NCBI GenBank assembly: GCA_018136815.1 | Contig: CM030943.1 | Location: 673,975-737,974 of the forward strand | Direction of reading: 5' to 3' | DNA from: Isochrysis galbana | Lineage: Eukaryota > Haptophyta > Isochrysidales > Isochrysidaceae | DNA length: 64,000 nt | In this document: in pieces, positions 32,802-42,815 of the stretch | Layout: each line of letters opens with the position of its first letter | Position numbering within the stretch: position 1 is the stretch's first letter | The notes under the pieces: generated by a model | Databases searched by the model: none | What the model was told of the DNA's origin: nothing | What the model saw: the letters and a program-made list of their open reading frames with translations, nothing else | Position numbers and translations under genes: made by a program

Positions 32802-33009
32802 GGGCAGTGTGTGGGGAGGCCAGGTGATGGCAGGTGATGACAGGCGGCAGGCGGAGGTGATGACAGGCGCGGTGGGAGGAGGTGATGACAGGCGCGGTGG
32901 GAGGAGGAGGTTGGAGGTGGCGGTAGGCGAAGGTGACAGGGCGCACGCTCTGGATAAGGTGACAGGGCGCGCGCGCGTGGGGGCGGGCGACTGGGCGCGG
33001 TGGCGTGAG

Positions 33010-34872
33010 TTCCAGAATATGGGGGCAGTTGTCTTTTTGGAGAGGCAGTTGTATTTTTGGAATTGTAGTTAGGCAGTTGTATTTTTGGAGAGGCAGTTGG
33101 GCAGTTGTATTTGTGGAGAGGCAGTTGTATTTTTGGAATGGTAGTTGGGCAGTTGTATTTTTTGGAATGGCAGTTGGGCAGTTGTATTTGTGGAGAGGCA
33201 GTTGTATTTTTGGAATGGTAGTTGGGCAGTTGTATTTTTTGGAATGGCAGTTGGGCAGTTGTATTTGTGGAGAGGCAGTTGGGCAGTTGTATTTGTGGAG
33301 AGGCAGTTGGACAGTTGTATTTTTTGGAATGGCAGTTGGGCAGTTGTATTTTTTGGAATGGCAGTTGTATTTTTTGGAATGGCAGTTGTATTTTTTGGAA
33401 TGGCAGTTGGGCAGTTGTATTTTTGGAATGGCAGTTGGGGCAGTTGGGCAGTTGTATTTGTGGAGGCAGTTGGGCAGTTGTATTTTTTGGGCAGTTGGGA
33501 AGTTGTATTTTTGGAATGGCAGTTGGGGCAGTTGGGCAGTTGGGAAGTTGTATTTTTGGAATGGCAGTTGGGTGGGCAGTTGTATTTGTGGAGAGGCAGT
33601 TGTATTTTTTGGAATGCAGTTGGGCAGTTGTATTTTTGGAATGGCAGTTGGGGCAGTTGGGCAGTTGTATTTGTGGAGGCAGTTGGGCAGTTGTATTTTT
33701 TGGGCAGTTGGGAAGTTGTATTTTTGGAATGGCAGTTGGGGCAGTTGGGCAGTTGGGAAGTTGTATTTTTGGAATGGCAGTTGGGGCAGTTGGGCAGTTG
33801 TATTTGTGGAGAGGCAGTTGTATTTTTTGGAATGCAGTTGGGCAGTTGTATTTTTGGAATGGCAGTTGGGGCAGTTGGGCAGTTGTATTTGTGGAGGCAG
33901 TTGGGCAGTTGTATTTTTGGAATGGCAGTTTGGCAGTTGGGAAGTTGTATTTTTGTAATGGCAGTTGGGGCAGTTGGGCAGTTGTATTTGTGGAGAGGCA
34001 GTTGTATTTTTTGGAATGGCAGTTGGGCAGTTGTATTTTTTGGAATGGCAGTTGGGCAGTTGTATTTTTGGAATGGCAGTTGGGGCAGTTGGGCAGTTGT
34101 ATTTTTTGGAATGGCAGTTGGGCAGTTGTATTTTTGGAATGGCAGTTGGGGCAGTTGGGCAGTTGTATTTGTGGAGGCAGTTGGGCAGTTGTATTTGTGG
34201 AGGCAGTTGGGTAGTTGTATTTTTGGAATGGCAGTTGGGGCAGTTGGGCAGTTGTTTTTGTGGAGGCAGTTGGGCAGTTGTATTTTTTGGAATGGCAGTT
34301 GGGGCAGTTGGGCAGTTGTATTTGTGTAGGCAGTTGGGCAGTTGTATTTTTTGGAATGGCAGTTGGGGGCAGTTGTATTTGTGGAGAGGCAGTTGGGCAG
34401 TTTTTGGAATGGCAGTTGGGCAGTTGTATTTTTGGAATGGCAGTTGGGGCAGTTGGGCAGTTGTATTTGTGTAGGCAGTTGGGCAGTTGTATTTTTTGGA
34501 ATGGCAGTTTGGCAGTTGGGAAGTTGTATTTTTGGAATGGCAGTTGGGGCAGTTGTTTTTGGAATGGCAGTGGTGTGCGGCTCCTCCCGACTGGGCGCGG
34601 TGGCGTGAGCTCCAGAATATGGGGGCAGTTGTCTTTTTGGAGAGGCAGTTGTATTTTTGGAATGGTAGTTGGGCAGTTGTATTTTTGGAATGGTAGTTGG
34701 GCAGTTGTATTTTTGGAGAGGCAGTTGAACAATTGTATTTGCGGAGAGGCAGTTGGGCAGTTGTCTTTTTGGAGCGGCAGTTGGGCAGTTGTCTTTTTGG
34801 AGAGGCAGTTGGGCAGTTGTATTTTTGGAATGGCAGTTGGGGCAGTTGTATTTTTGGAATGGCAGTGGTGTG
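33010..34872. repeat. 1.9-kb minisatellite of GGCAGTTG units
   Basis: Variants of GGCAGTTGGGCAGTTGTA plus TTTTTGGAATG or TTTGTGGAGA alternate for the whole stretch. A longer leader containing CGACTGGGCGCGGTGGCGTG occurs at both 32989 and 34589, so a block was duplicated at a higher level. The unit has no stops in several frames, giving spurious frames of up to about 880 codons on the minus strand and about 390 on the plus strand. Confidence 0.95.
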
Positions 34873-35353
34873 CGGCTCCTCCTCTCCCCGGTAGTGCGGC
34901 TCCTCCTCTCCCCACCCCTCCCCTCTCCGCCCGCCTCTCCGCCGCCCGCCCCTCGCCTCCCCGCTCTCCTTCCTCCGACTTCCTACTTCCCCGCTCGCCC
35001 GCCCTCCACCCCGTCTGTGCCCTTTCGTCGTCCCACCTCTCCCCACTTCTCCTCCCCCCACCTCTCCCCCCACCTCTCCTCCCCCACCCACCCCTTCCTG
35101 CCTCTCCCCACCCCTTCCTGCCTCTCCCCGCCCCCTCCCCTCTCGCCTCCCCACTCTCCTTCCTCCGACTTCCTGTGACTCGGCCGCCTTGTTCCTGCAC
35201 CAGCCCCGTCTTCCCATTTGTCACATCGCCGCACCTGCTTGCCTCGCCGTGTCTCATCGTGCCTCACCGTGCCTCGCCGTTTCCTCGCCGTGCCCCACTA
35301 CCAAAGTGCATCTCCCCTCATGCTGTCCTGGTTGCGACCGGAGGAACTTGTCC
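34873..35353. other. Pyrimidine-rich sequence next to the minisatellite
   Basis: C/T-rich low-complexity repeats (CCTCTCCCC, CGCCTCGCCGTG). No gene is supported. Confidence 0.5.
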
Positions 35354-36517
35354 TCATCCTGGAGAGACCATCATAGACGGCCGTCCCTCCTTAGTATGAT
35401 AACCTTTGCCTGAGGTAGCATAGTGGCTACCCTTGGCGCGGCGAGGCTTGCGGCGCGAGTCCGTAGATTCGGATGATCCGTCGGAATCCGAATCGCTGGT
35501 CGACGAGTAGTTGGACGAACGCGGGCTGGAGACCGGAGATGAGGACTGGGAGGACGATGAAGATGGGGAGCTATAGCGGCGGCGGCGGCGGGTCTTCTTC
35601 TTGTTTTTATGAGCCTTTTTAGATTTCGGTGAGGAGCGAGGGAGCGGCGGTGGAGGAGGCAAAACAGTTTCGCCGCCATCTTCGGATGGAGGTGGAGGCG
35701 GGCTGGCTGCCTGGACTGGTGTAGGAGGGAGTCGGCCCCGTTCAATCGCGTTGGTGACTGCGGCGAGCTGCTGTGAGAATTGGGCGGCCATGGCCTGCAT
35801 GAGCTCAATGTAACGCAGCTCGACGGGGTTGAGCCCCGGTGAAGCCGACGAAGTTGGCGGCGGAGCCGTAGCAGACGGTGGAGAAGGAGAGAGATGAAGA
35901 AGGGAGTCGGGCAGCAGGCCCGGGGCCTCTCCACAACGAGACGGCTGACTTGGGGCGACCGAGGCGACCGAGAGGCGTTCGAGCGATGGATGGTAGGGCT
36001 CGTAGGCGGCCTCCGAGTCCGATGGTAATGGTGGCGGTGCCTCGAGACATACGCGAGAAGAGGGGAGGAATCCTTCCAGAGGATTATCCTCACCCTGGAA
36101 AGACTCGGGCTTGGACCTGTCCTCCATGGGCTCCGGCGGCGATGGCGGAGATGATGGTGGGGGGACCGCAGAGAGATCAGGAGGCGAGGGAAGGGAGGGC
36201 ATCATCTCCCCCTGTGAAGGTGGTGGTGGATGCCCATCCGGAGAGGAGAAAGGGGGCAGGGCAGGCATGATGCCCGACTCTGCAGAGGTGGGGGTGACCC
36301 CCATTGAGACGTCCAGCGCGGGACGCACCGGGAACGATTCTACACCTGACGAATTGGGATGGCCCTTAGGGCCTGAGGGCAATGAGGAAGGTGGCAAGCC
36401 GGCGGCAGGCGCGGCTGAGGAGACGGCTTCGGAGACGATGACGGGCTGAAGCCCGTCAGCAGAGGAAGGCGGGCAGGCGGGCTTGAGCGAGGGCGAGGAC
36501 GGCGGCGAGAACGACAT
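35354..36517 (-). CDS. Gag-like protein of an LTR retrotransposon, C-terminus truncated
   Basis: About 387 residues from the Met at 36517. The N-terminal two thirds are Pro/Ser-rich. A helical segment follows (LNPVELRYIELMQAMAAQFS, then QQLAAVTNAIERG), and a very basic/serine tract (KKAHKNKKKTRRRRRY, then SDSDSDGSSESTDSRRK) resembles a nucleic-acid-binding end. No zinc knuckle or protease is seen before the frame ends. Position is the main evidence: it lies about 310 bp downstream of an LTR and PBS (36811-37197). Confidence 0.5.
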   Translation of the reverse strand: MSFSPPSSPSLKPACPPSSADGLQPVIVSEAVSSAAPAAGLPPSSLPSGPKGHPNSSGVESFPVRPALDVSMGVTPTSAESGIMPALPPFSSPDGHPPPPSQGEMMPSLPSPPDLSAVPPPSSPPSPPEPMEDRSKPESFQGEDNPLEGFLPSSRVCLEAPPPLPSDSEAAYEPYHPSLERLSVASVAPSQPSRCGEAPGLLPDSLLHLSPSPPSATAPPPTSSASPGLNPVELRYIELMQAMAAQFSQQLAAVTNAIERGRLPPTPVQAASPPPPPSEDGGETVLPPPPPLPRSSPKSKKAHKNKKKTRRRRRYSSPSSSSSQSSSPVSSPRSSNYSSTSDSDSDGSSESTDSRRKPRRAKGSHYATSGKGYHTKEGRPSMMVSPG

Positions 36518-36810
36518 GGAACGAGCGGCGAGAGGCGAGGGCGAGTGAGAGGAGGGCTGTGATGGCAGGGGCTGGCGAGGCGAGGCGAGTTTGTTGGGTA
36601 CGAGTGTTACGAGAGCGAGAGCGACGAGAGCGAGAACGACGGCGGATGACGACTGGCGACAGGACGACGGACAACGACACCCAGGAAAACACCCCGACTC
36701 TCGCCCCACGACTTTCTCACATAACTCGACTGAAATCAAACCCAAACACTCCGATCAGACAACAACGGACGACGATCAAAGGGCGATCTGTCGGCGATCT
36801 TGTCTGGAAC

Positions 36811-37197
36811 GGGAATCGCACCATAACGGAATCGAGGGGCAATCTTGCTACGCAGGATTCCAAGAGACCTACCAAATAAGACGAAAGGAGTGCGATGTGC
36901 CTAAGGGGGAGATGCGAAGAGGTCGCAAATTAAACCTGATTGCCCCCAGAAGCAGATAAAGAACCGCAGGGGAGATAGCAAATTAAACCTATTTGCGAGG
37001 CGCCTGGGAGGAAGAAAGGTGGGGAAACTTCCCTTCTCTTTCGAGAGAAAGAGAGAGGGCGCTCCACAACCCACGATCCCATGCATCCAAGCGAAGCTTT
37101 TGACCGAGAACGAGAACGAGAGAATTATAACGATAAATACCGAACGACGAAGAGAAGAGCGAAGCCTAACGAGTGTCGATTCGCGAATGCGACAGTC
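36811..37197 (-). mobile_element. LTR with primer-binding site (second LTR family)
   Basis: On the minus strand the LTR begins TGTCGCATTCGCGAATCGAC (37197) and ends near 36830. It is followed by TGGTGCGATTCCCGTTCC, a PBS complementary to a tRNA 3' end (GGAACGGGAATCGCACCA on the + strand, 36812-36829). Homologous LTR pieces lie at 41043-41162 and 47700-47935. Confidence 0.65.
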
Positions 37198-37559
37198 CAC
37201 GCTGGGGGAAAACCCCTTTCGGGTAAAAACAACGCAGGGGGGGGGGGGGGGGGGCACTCGTGAAAGGGAGCCCAGAAGCGCTAATCACTCCTCGCCGGGG
37301 CGAGTGGCCGCGGCGAGCCGCGGCCCTTCCCTAGAGTATACGAATACTGTATAATGTTAGTTAGGTGCGTATCGATGCGCGCGGAGCGCGCTAGCGCTTT
37401 AACCGAGAGCAAAGCAAGACACCCCCGAAATTTGGGTGGCGCGGGCCCGAAACTTAGTGGAATGCGTGCGAAATTTCGAAACGAAATTTGGGCGGGTCCG
37501 AAACGAAACTCTGGCCTGGGCCAACACCCCCGACACCAAACAAAAGGAAAGAGGGGGGG

Positions 37560-37960
37560 AAGGCGAAGGTACGGGGTGACGGGAGGGAAGGGCGATGACG
37601 GGCGTGGGTAGAATATACCTGACTAGCGATAGGTGTGTAGCCCTGAATCTTCAGACCTTTTTTTTATCCAACCTTGTGTTGGGTGTTGGGTGTAGACGTC
37701 TTGAGAGCGTGCAAGAACTACTCTCGGCGGGGGTACCATGTTTGGCCCTAACCCAGGAGGGCCCAGTGAATGATAGCCATATCGTGTAGACCATTGGAAA
37801 CATCATGATGTTGGCGCGCTCGCGAGACAACAACAACAATCAACAATCGATGCTCCGACGACGTTCCCCTACTCCCCCTTTTCTCACTGGGAGTAGATCT
37901 CACACCTATACAACAAAACCAAGCCCAAGGTCAAACACGCCCCATCGAATTCTTGGACGG
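37560..37960 (-). mobile_element. Copia-like LTR end with PBS
   Basis: The PBS, + strand CTCTCGGCGGGGGTACCA (37721-37738), follows an LTR end of the form CCAAACA on the minus strand. The LTR extends toward higher coordinates with an undefined edge. The internal region below 37720 is short and has no clear gag. Confidence 0.5.
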
Positions 37961-38009
37961 ACCTTGTCCCCTGATTCATCAAGAAGACCGGAAGTGGAGT
38001 ACTCCTACT

Positions 38010-38550
38010 CTAAGAGGAATGTTTGAAGAGTAGAGTAAATAAAGTAGCGAGATAAGAGAGCGAGGGAGGAGAGAAGGGTGTGGGTGGAGTGGTGGCGAGA
38101 GAGTGAAGAGGAGCAGAGGAGGGGGGAGAAGGGGGCGGAGAGACGAGACGATGTACAAGAGTATCTGTACCCTGTGCTGTCGGACGAAATTCGCGTGATG
38201 CTGATGGAGTAGAGAGAAACCTAGGGACTCGAAGGGAACCCAAGAAGCAGCAAAGAAGTCCTCTCCGAAGTTTGTTCTAGGAGTACTTCACTTAGAGAGT
38301 GGAGGAGGGCGAGAGGCAGACTACGAGAGACATGGAGAGAGGAGAGAGAGGCGGAGGCGGCTGGCGCGGGGGCGCGGGGGGCGGGGGGGGGGGGGGGCGG
38401 GGGGGGGGGCGGGGGGGGGGAAGGGGGGAAGGGAGGGGGGGGGGGGAAGTGAGAGAGAGAGAGGGAGCGATCGATCGATCGATAGGGACCCCTGTGGGGG
38501 AAGAGAGACGGAGACGGAGAGTGAGCGAGGGAGACGAGAGAGGGAGACAG
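38010..38550. other. Spacer with long G tracts
   Basis: Purine-rich sequence with several runs of 7-12 G at 38370-38450. No gene. It probably contains the 5' flank of the b561 gene. Confidence 0.4.
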
Positions 38551-39786
38551 ATGCTTGCTCGCCTCGGACAGATGTCGGCACCGCTGGCCCGCGTATGGCC
38601 GCGCAGGCCGCTTCGCGCGCTCTCAAGCTCAGCCTCCGCGATCGAGGAGCGCTACTCTCCCCAGCTGGCCATGGTGCACTGGCTTGGTGCCGCGTCATTT
38701 GCCGCATGCATCGTCACGGTCAAGAAGGCGCAGTTCACAGACGGACCCACCTCTCTCGGGACGAAAGCAGAGACAAAGGGCACGCTGATGATGCTGCACA
38801 AGTGAGCCAACCCCCCGCTGCACGCCACCAACCATCTCGCCCTGGCATCGGACAGCTCACGAGCCGCTCGCCGCTGATTCCATCCCTCCACTGACTCGGC
38901 CCTCGACACAGGTCCACGGCGGTCATCGCTGGGGCGCTGCTCATACCTCGAGTCATCCTCCGGCTTGCCACAAAACTGCCTTCGCATTTGCCACTCCATT
39001 CTCCCCTGGGGGATTCAGTGGATAAGATGCTCATCAATGCTGGACACGCCGCCCTCTACGGAGCGCTTTTCTTCATGCCCCTTTCAGGATTTGCAATGGG
39101 CTACTATGGTGGCAAGGGTGTGCCCTTCTATGGGCTATTCACGATTCCCGGAAAAACAGAGGGCAGAACCCCCGAAGATGGTGAGCTACTTCTCGTCACG
39201 GCTCAACCGACGCCTGTTGCGCCACTCCTTTTAGCCACTTGCTCCGGGCTTTGTAGACATGTCTTCGCATGCAGCCAACCCCCTTTGCCTACACTATCCC
39301 TCGAGACGACTGCCTTGAGCGTGGTTTGCTGCAGGTAAATTTGCCGGCAAAGTGTTCAAGGCCCACAAGACTGCTGGCTCGATCCTTCCTGCACTCCTCG
39401 GCACGCATCTTGCTGGCGCTGGCGTGCACCTCCTCAAGGGGCAGCCTATTCTTTCTCGGATGAGTGTGTTCAGCAAGTAAGGCAAGTGGCAAGTCCACTC
39501 GCTCAACCAATGCACACTCATCGAGTAGATCTCGCTTCTCAACTTCCACTCAAACAGTCAACAGCGCTTTGGGCAATATGCCTTGTTTGGAGCGGCTGCA
39601 TTCGCCTCGTCCATTCATCAATCCATCAGCGGCGCACACGGTGAGGAAGACAATTTCCACCACAAATACGGACGTTGGGCTTTTGCCATGCATCCATTGT
39701 GGGGAGTGCCGGGCGGGATCTATTTGTGGTACTCACTCCGTGCTTTGTCAAGATATCTTCAGTCCCCCGAGTGTTGTATGTGTTGA
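38551..39786 (+). CDS. Prokaryote-type cytochrome b561 with a C-terminal membrane extension
   Basis: Four exons (38551-38801, 38912-39180, 39335-39476, 39558-39786) join in phase across GT-AG introns to 296 residues. The four-helix di-haem b561 core of the bacterial CybB type is visible: QLAMVHWLGAASFAACIV, MMLHKSTAVIAGALLIPR, NAGHAALYGALFFMPLSGF plus MGYYGGKGVPFYGLF, and FKAHKTAGSILPALLGTHLA. Histidines in MVHW, MLHK, AGHA and AHKT/GTHLA are candidate haem ligands for electron transfer to or from quinone. The N-terminus (MLARLGQMSAPLARVWPRRP) looks like a mitochondrial presequence. The last exon adds about 75 residues with two more hydrophobic stretches (GQYALFGAAAFASSI and LWGVPGGIYLWYSL), not part of the usual family. 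If the last intron is retained, the protein stops right after the core. Confidence 0.8.
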
Positions 39787-40091
39787 AATTACAAAAAAAA
39801 TCTTCTTAAAATTCCCCGCTACGTGTGCGGCGTGAGGCAATGTGCTAGTGTACCTCCCTACTACCCGACCTTTACCCCTAACAACCCCCTCCCCCTTTCC
39901 CAGTTCCCTCATTTTCGGAGAAGCTGGTTCCGGGGAGGCCGCGCGCGCTGCTTCGGCCAAGAGTTGGAGAGAAGGGGGCGGGAGACTGTGGTTCGTCCTT
40001 TGTTCCGGTGTTGGCTCGGGTTATCCTCCCTTAAATATCTTAGGCTCCTCTTTAATACCCTCTGTGATTCCGACTAAGAGGTTTAGCTACT

Positions 40092-40793
40092 TTAGGTGAT
40101 GTGTCGTAGGTCCAGACCTCTTGCCGCTTGCAAGAGGTCCTCCGACGTTCCTATGTTGAAATCCTTGTCCACCGTGTACAGCGGGCTTATCATTTTCTTA
40201 ATATGTTTGTTGCTCGGGGCGTGTAACCCCATATTTTCTCGTTGTTTTTTTAGCCTCTGAAAGAAACCGACTTTCGCCGTTACTAGCAGGTGATATCTCG
40301 TAAGTATCGCTCTTAAGATCGACCTAACGGACCTGCCGTCCGCGTTGCCATACTGGATGTTATAGAAATCGGTTAGGATATACCTCCACGCCAGGATACC
40401 TAAGTATCCCGAGGAGGGGTGCGGTCTATCCACCTGATAGCAGAAAAGACGTTGGGCTATTTCGGATCCCGGCCTAAGGTTAATCCCCAGAAGTCCTTCT
40501 ATGAATTCAAAGACGGGCTCCGTCGCGATATATGAGGCCAGGTGAGTGGAACTCTCGGGGGATATGCCGCAAAAGCGGCATGTTGGATCGTCAGCAAAAC
40601 GGTTCGCCGTAGCTATCCTCCTATGTAGGACATGCTTGAAATGCAGATAAGAGTCTCTAGGTGTTAAAAAGTTATATTTGTACAATTGCGATACTTGTTT
40701 CCACTTTCCCGAGAGGACCGGTAACCTTTTTTCCCATCTTAGCGTGGATTTTTGTGCTTTTGTTTTCCTCAATGCGAGGAACGCTTTAGTCAA
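40092..40793 (-). CDS. LINE (non-LTR retrotransposon) C-terminal zinc-binding region
   Basis: A 233-residue frame shows WKQVSQLYKYNFLTPRDSYL, HFKHVLHRRIATANRF, CRFCGISPESSTHLAS and, later, LAWRYILTDFYNIQYGNAD. The Cys-x2-Cys followed by EssxHL is the zf-RVT motif found C-terminal to the reverse transcriptase of non-LTR elements. The RT itself is missing upstream, replaced by CAATCACCATCA repeats, so this is a 5'-truncated copy with an intact end. It is the only trace of a target-primed reverse transcriptase in the window. Confidence 0.75.
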   Translation of the reverse strand: MTKAFLALRKTKAQKSTLRWEKRLPVLSGKWKQVSQLYKYNFLTPRDSYLHFKHVLHRRIATANRFADDPTCRFCGISPESSTHLASYIATEPVFEFIEGLLGINLRPGSEIAQRLFCYQVDRPHPSSGYLGILAWRYILTDFYNIQYGNADGRSVRSILRAILTRYHLLVTAKVGFFQRLKKQRENMGLHAPSNKHIKKMISPLYTVDKDFNIGTSEDLLQAARGLDLRHIT

Positions 40794-40795
40794 GA

Positions 40796-42134
40796 AGGCG
40801 AGAAGCGCTCAATCACCATCACCCACATCAAAGAAAAGCGTTCAATCACCATCAGCCTACACGTGGAATGCGTTCAATTGCCATCACCCCCACCGCATGG
40901 AAAAGCGTTCAATCACAATCACCATCAGGCTACACATGGAAAAGGGTTCAATCGCGGAAGATCGTGGGGAGGGTAGCTATCCAACCCACTCGTTTGACAA
41001 GAGGGTGTATGCTGCATCCCGCTCGAGTGGTGCGTGACACAAAATCCCATGCGTCCAAGCGAAGCTTTTGACCGAGACCGAGAGGAAGCAGCACATTATA
41101 ACGATATATATACCGAGCGACGAAGAGAAGCCTAACGACTAACGAGTGTCGATTCGCGAATGCAGGCGAGAAGCGCTCAATCACCATCACCCACAGCACC
41201 TGAGACGTGAATGGAGTTGCTGGGTGTCATTGTTACGAGCTCATTTTGCAGCACCTGTACATGTACCTCAGCTTGTCCTGTCACCTCACACTTCGCTCCC
41301 AGTAGATGGAGGAGCACGTTATGGAGGGAACACTGGACTGTTTCACCCGCCGGTACTGGGGCAACGAGGGCGAGGAACGCCTACGGGGGGGGGCGCGAAA
41401 AGAGAGGTGGAGGGTGGGAACAGAGGAAGGAAGAAAGGAAGCAAAGAGGGGAGGACAAACGGCAACCAGGAACACAGTGCTCTGGATGAGACGGTACTGG
41501 TGAAGGGAGGAGCGGGATGGTGGTGCGACCGGGCCGCGGGATGGTGTAGCGGGTTGGCCCTCACCGGCGGCGGACGCGCGCGCACGAATGAGCTGTGGTG
41601 ATGCCACAAGAGAGGTGAGGGGGCAGAACAAGACGGGGGTTCTGTACCCTGGTGACCAAGACGGACACTGCTGTTGGAAGAGAACGACGCGAGGCGGGTG
41701 GGAAGAGCAGCGGGCGGAGAGCGCACAGTGGAGAGAGAGGGGGGATGACAGAGGAGGGGGCTGGTAGGCAAAGCAAGAAGCAAGGTGGGCGGCAGGGGGA
41801 CTGCTCAACTTCAGGGAACTGCTCAACTGCAAAACTGCCCAACTGTAGAAACTTCAGAAACTGCCCACCCTCCTCGCCTGTGCCCCCTCCCCCCTGAGAA
41901 AAGGCTCCTGGCTTCCTCGTCTCGTCCCTGTTTGCCTCTTTCTTCCTTCCCTCTTCCTCTGCCTCTTCCGCGATTGAACGCTTTTTCATGTGCTGTAGGC
42001 TGATGGCTGATGGTGATTGAAGGCTTTTCCAGGCTGTGGGGGTGATGGCGATTGAACGCGTTCCACGTGTAGGCTGATGGTGATTGAACGCTTTTCCATG
42101 CTGTGGGTGATGGTGATTGAGCGCTTCTCGCCTC
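40796..42134. mobile_element. DNA-transposon-like element with long terminal inverted repeats
   Basis: AGGCGAGAAGCGCTCAATCA at the left is mirrored by the complementary end at 42134. About 165 bp on each side are inverted copies carrying several AGCGTTCAATCACCATCA words. A third such end lies inside at 41163, so nested or alternative boundaries are possible. Another terminus alone is at 49285-49320. Between the ends are an LTR fragment (41043-41162) and G-rich sequence with no transposase, so it is non-autonomous. A target duplication was not found. Confidence 0.6.
41043..41162 (-). repeat. Fragment of the second LTR family
   Basis: It matches part of 37070-37195 and 47810-47930, including the GTGTCGATTCGCGAATGC end. 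It is directly followed by the AGGCGAGAAGCG terminus. Confidence 0.65.
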
Positions 42135-42358
42135 ACGCCGAAGAGCAAAATGTCGATATTTCGATAAGCGAAATTAAGGTGTAAGGTCGACTTTCAGTCG
42201 AAATTACCTGCAAAATTTGGGTCAAGGGAAGCGAAATATCGAAACAACATTTGGGTGGGTCTCAAACGAAACTCTGGCCCGACCCAAGTAAGTGCTCGTT
42301 GCTCAGTGCGCGGCATGTGCGCACGGCAGCGCGCCAGCGCCAGCCACGCGCAGGCCTA

Positions 42359-42531
42359 GATGGGAAATACGTATTTACCGTATTTGGCCAGAGGCCAAAT
42401 ACGTATGTATTTGGCTTTATTTGAAGCGCCTCCTGGGTTGTAGGCCTCGAATGTATTTGAAGTATTTGGCCGGAGGCCAAATACATGTGTATTTGGCTGT
42501 ATTTGCAGGCCCTAGCACCGTATTTCCCATC
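42359..42531. mobile_element. MITE-like palindromic element, 173 bp
   Basis: The ends GATGGGAAATACG (42359-42371) and CGTATTTCCCATC (42519-42531) are perfect inverted repeats. Inside are further palindromes, GTATTTGGCCAGAGGCC plus AAATAC and TATTTGGCCGGAGGCCAAATA in part. It is AT-rich within GC-rich flanks that are themselves partly mirror-like. Confidence 0.65.
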
Positions 42532-42669
42532 CAGGCGCGCAGGGCGCGCGCACGCCGCTAGCCACCGGCCAGTTGCTACAAACACGGCGGCCAAACAGGA
42601 GGGGGTTTGAAACACGGCAAAACACGGCCGTGTTTGGCTGTTGTAGAAACACGGTAAACACGTCTTTCC

Positions 42670-42753
42670 CAGCTAAGGGTAGGGGCCCCGTTGCCGTTAA
42701 GGCCATGTCCCACAACCCTAGGATTAAACTAGAACAATAAGAAAACTTTAACA
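42670..42753 (-). repeat. Copia-like LTR fragment
   Basis: It matches the first 80-90 bp of the LTRs at 10489-10663 and 55304-55499, starting TGTTAAAG on the minus strand. It lies about 60 bp upstream of the phosphatase start. Confidence 0.65.
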
Positions 42754-42815
42754 GAAACCCCTCCTCTCTTGTCTCCTCTTCTCTCCACTGTCTCGGCGTG
42801 CGCGAGCGTCGAGCG

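Noticed and set aside
32603-35257. Minus-strand frames of about 850-880 codons
   Set aside because: They are translations of the GGCAGTTG minisatellite and C-rich flanks. Several frames are open at once and unit-length changes ignore the codon phase.
35371-36270. Overlapping frames opposite or out of phase with the gag-like ORF
   Set aside because: They are shadows of a Pro/Ser-rich coding strand.
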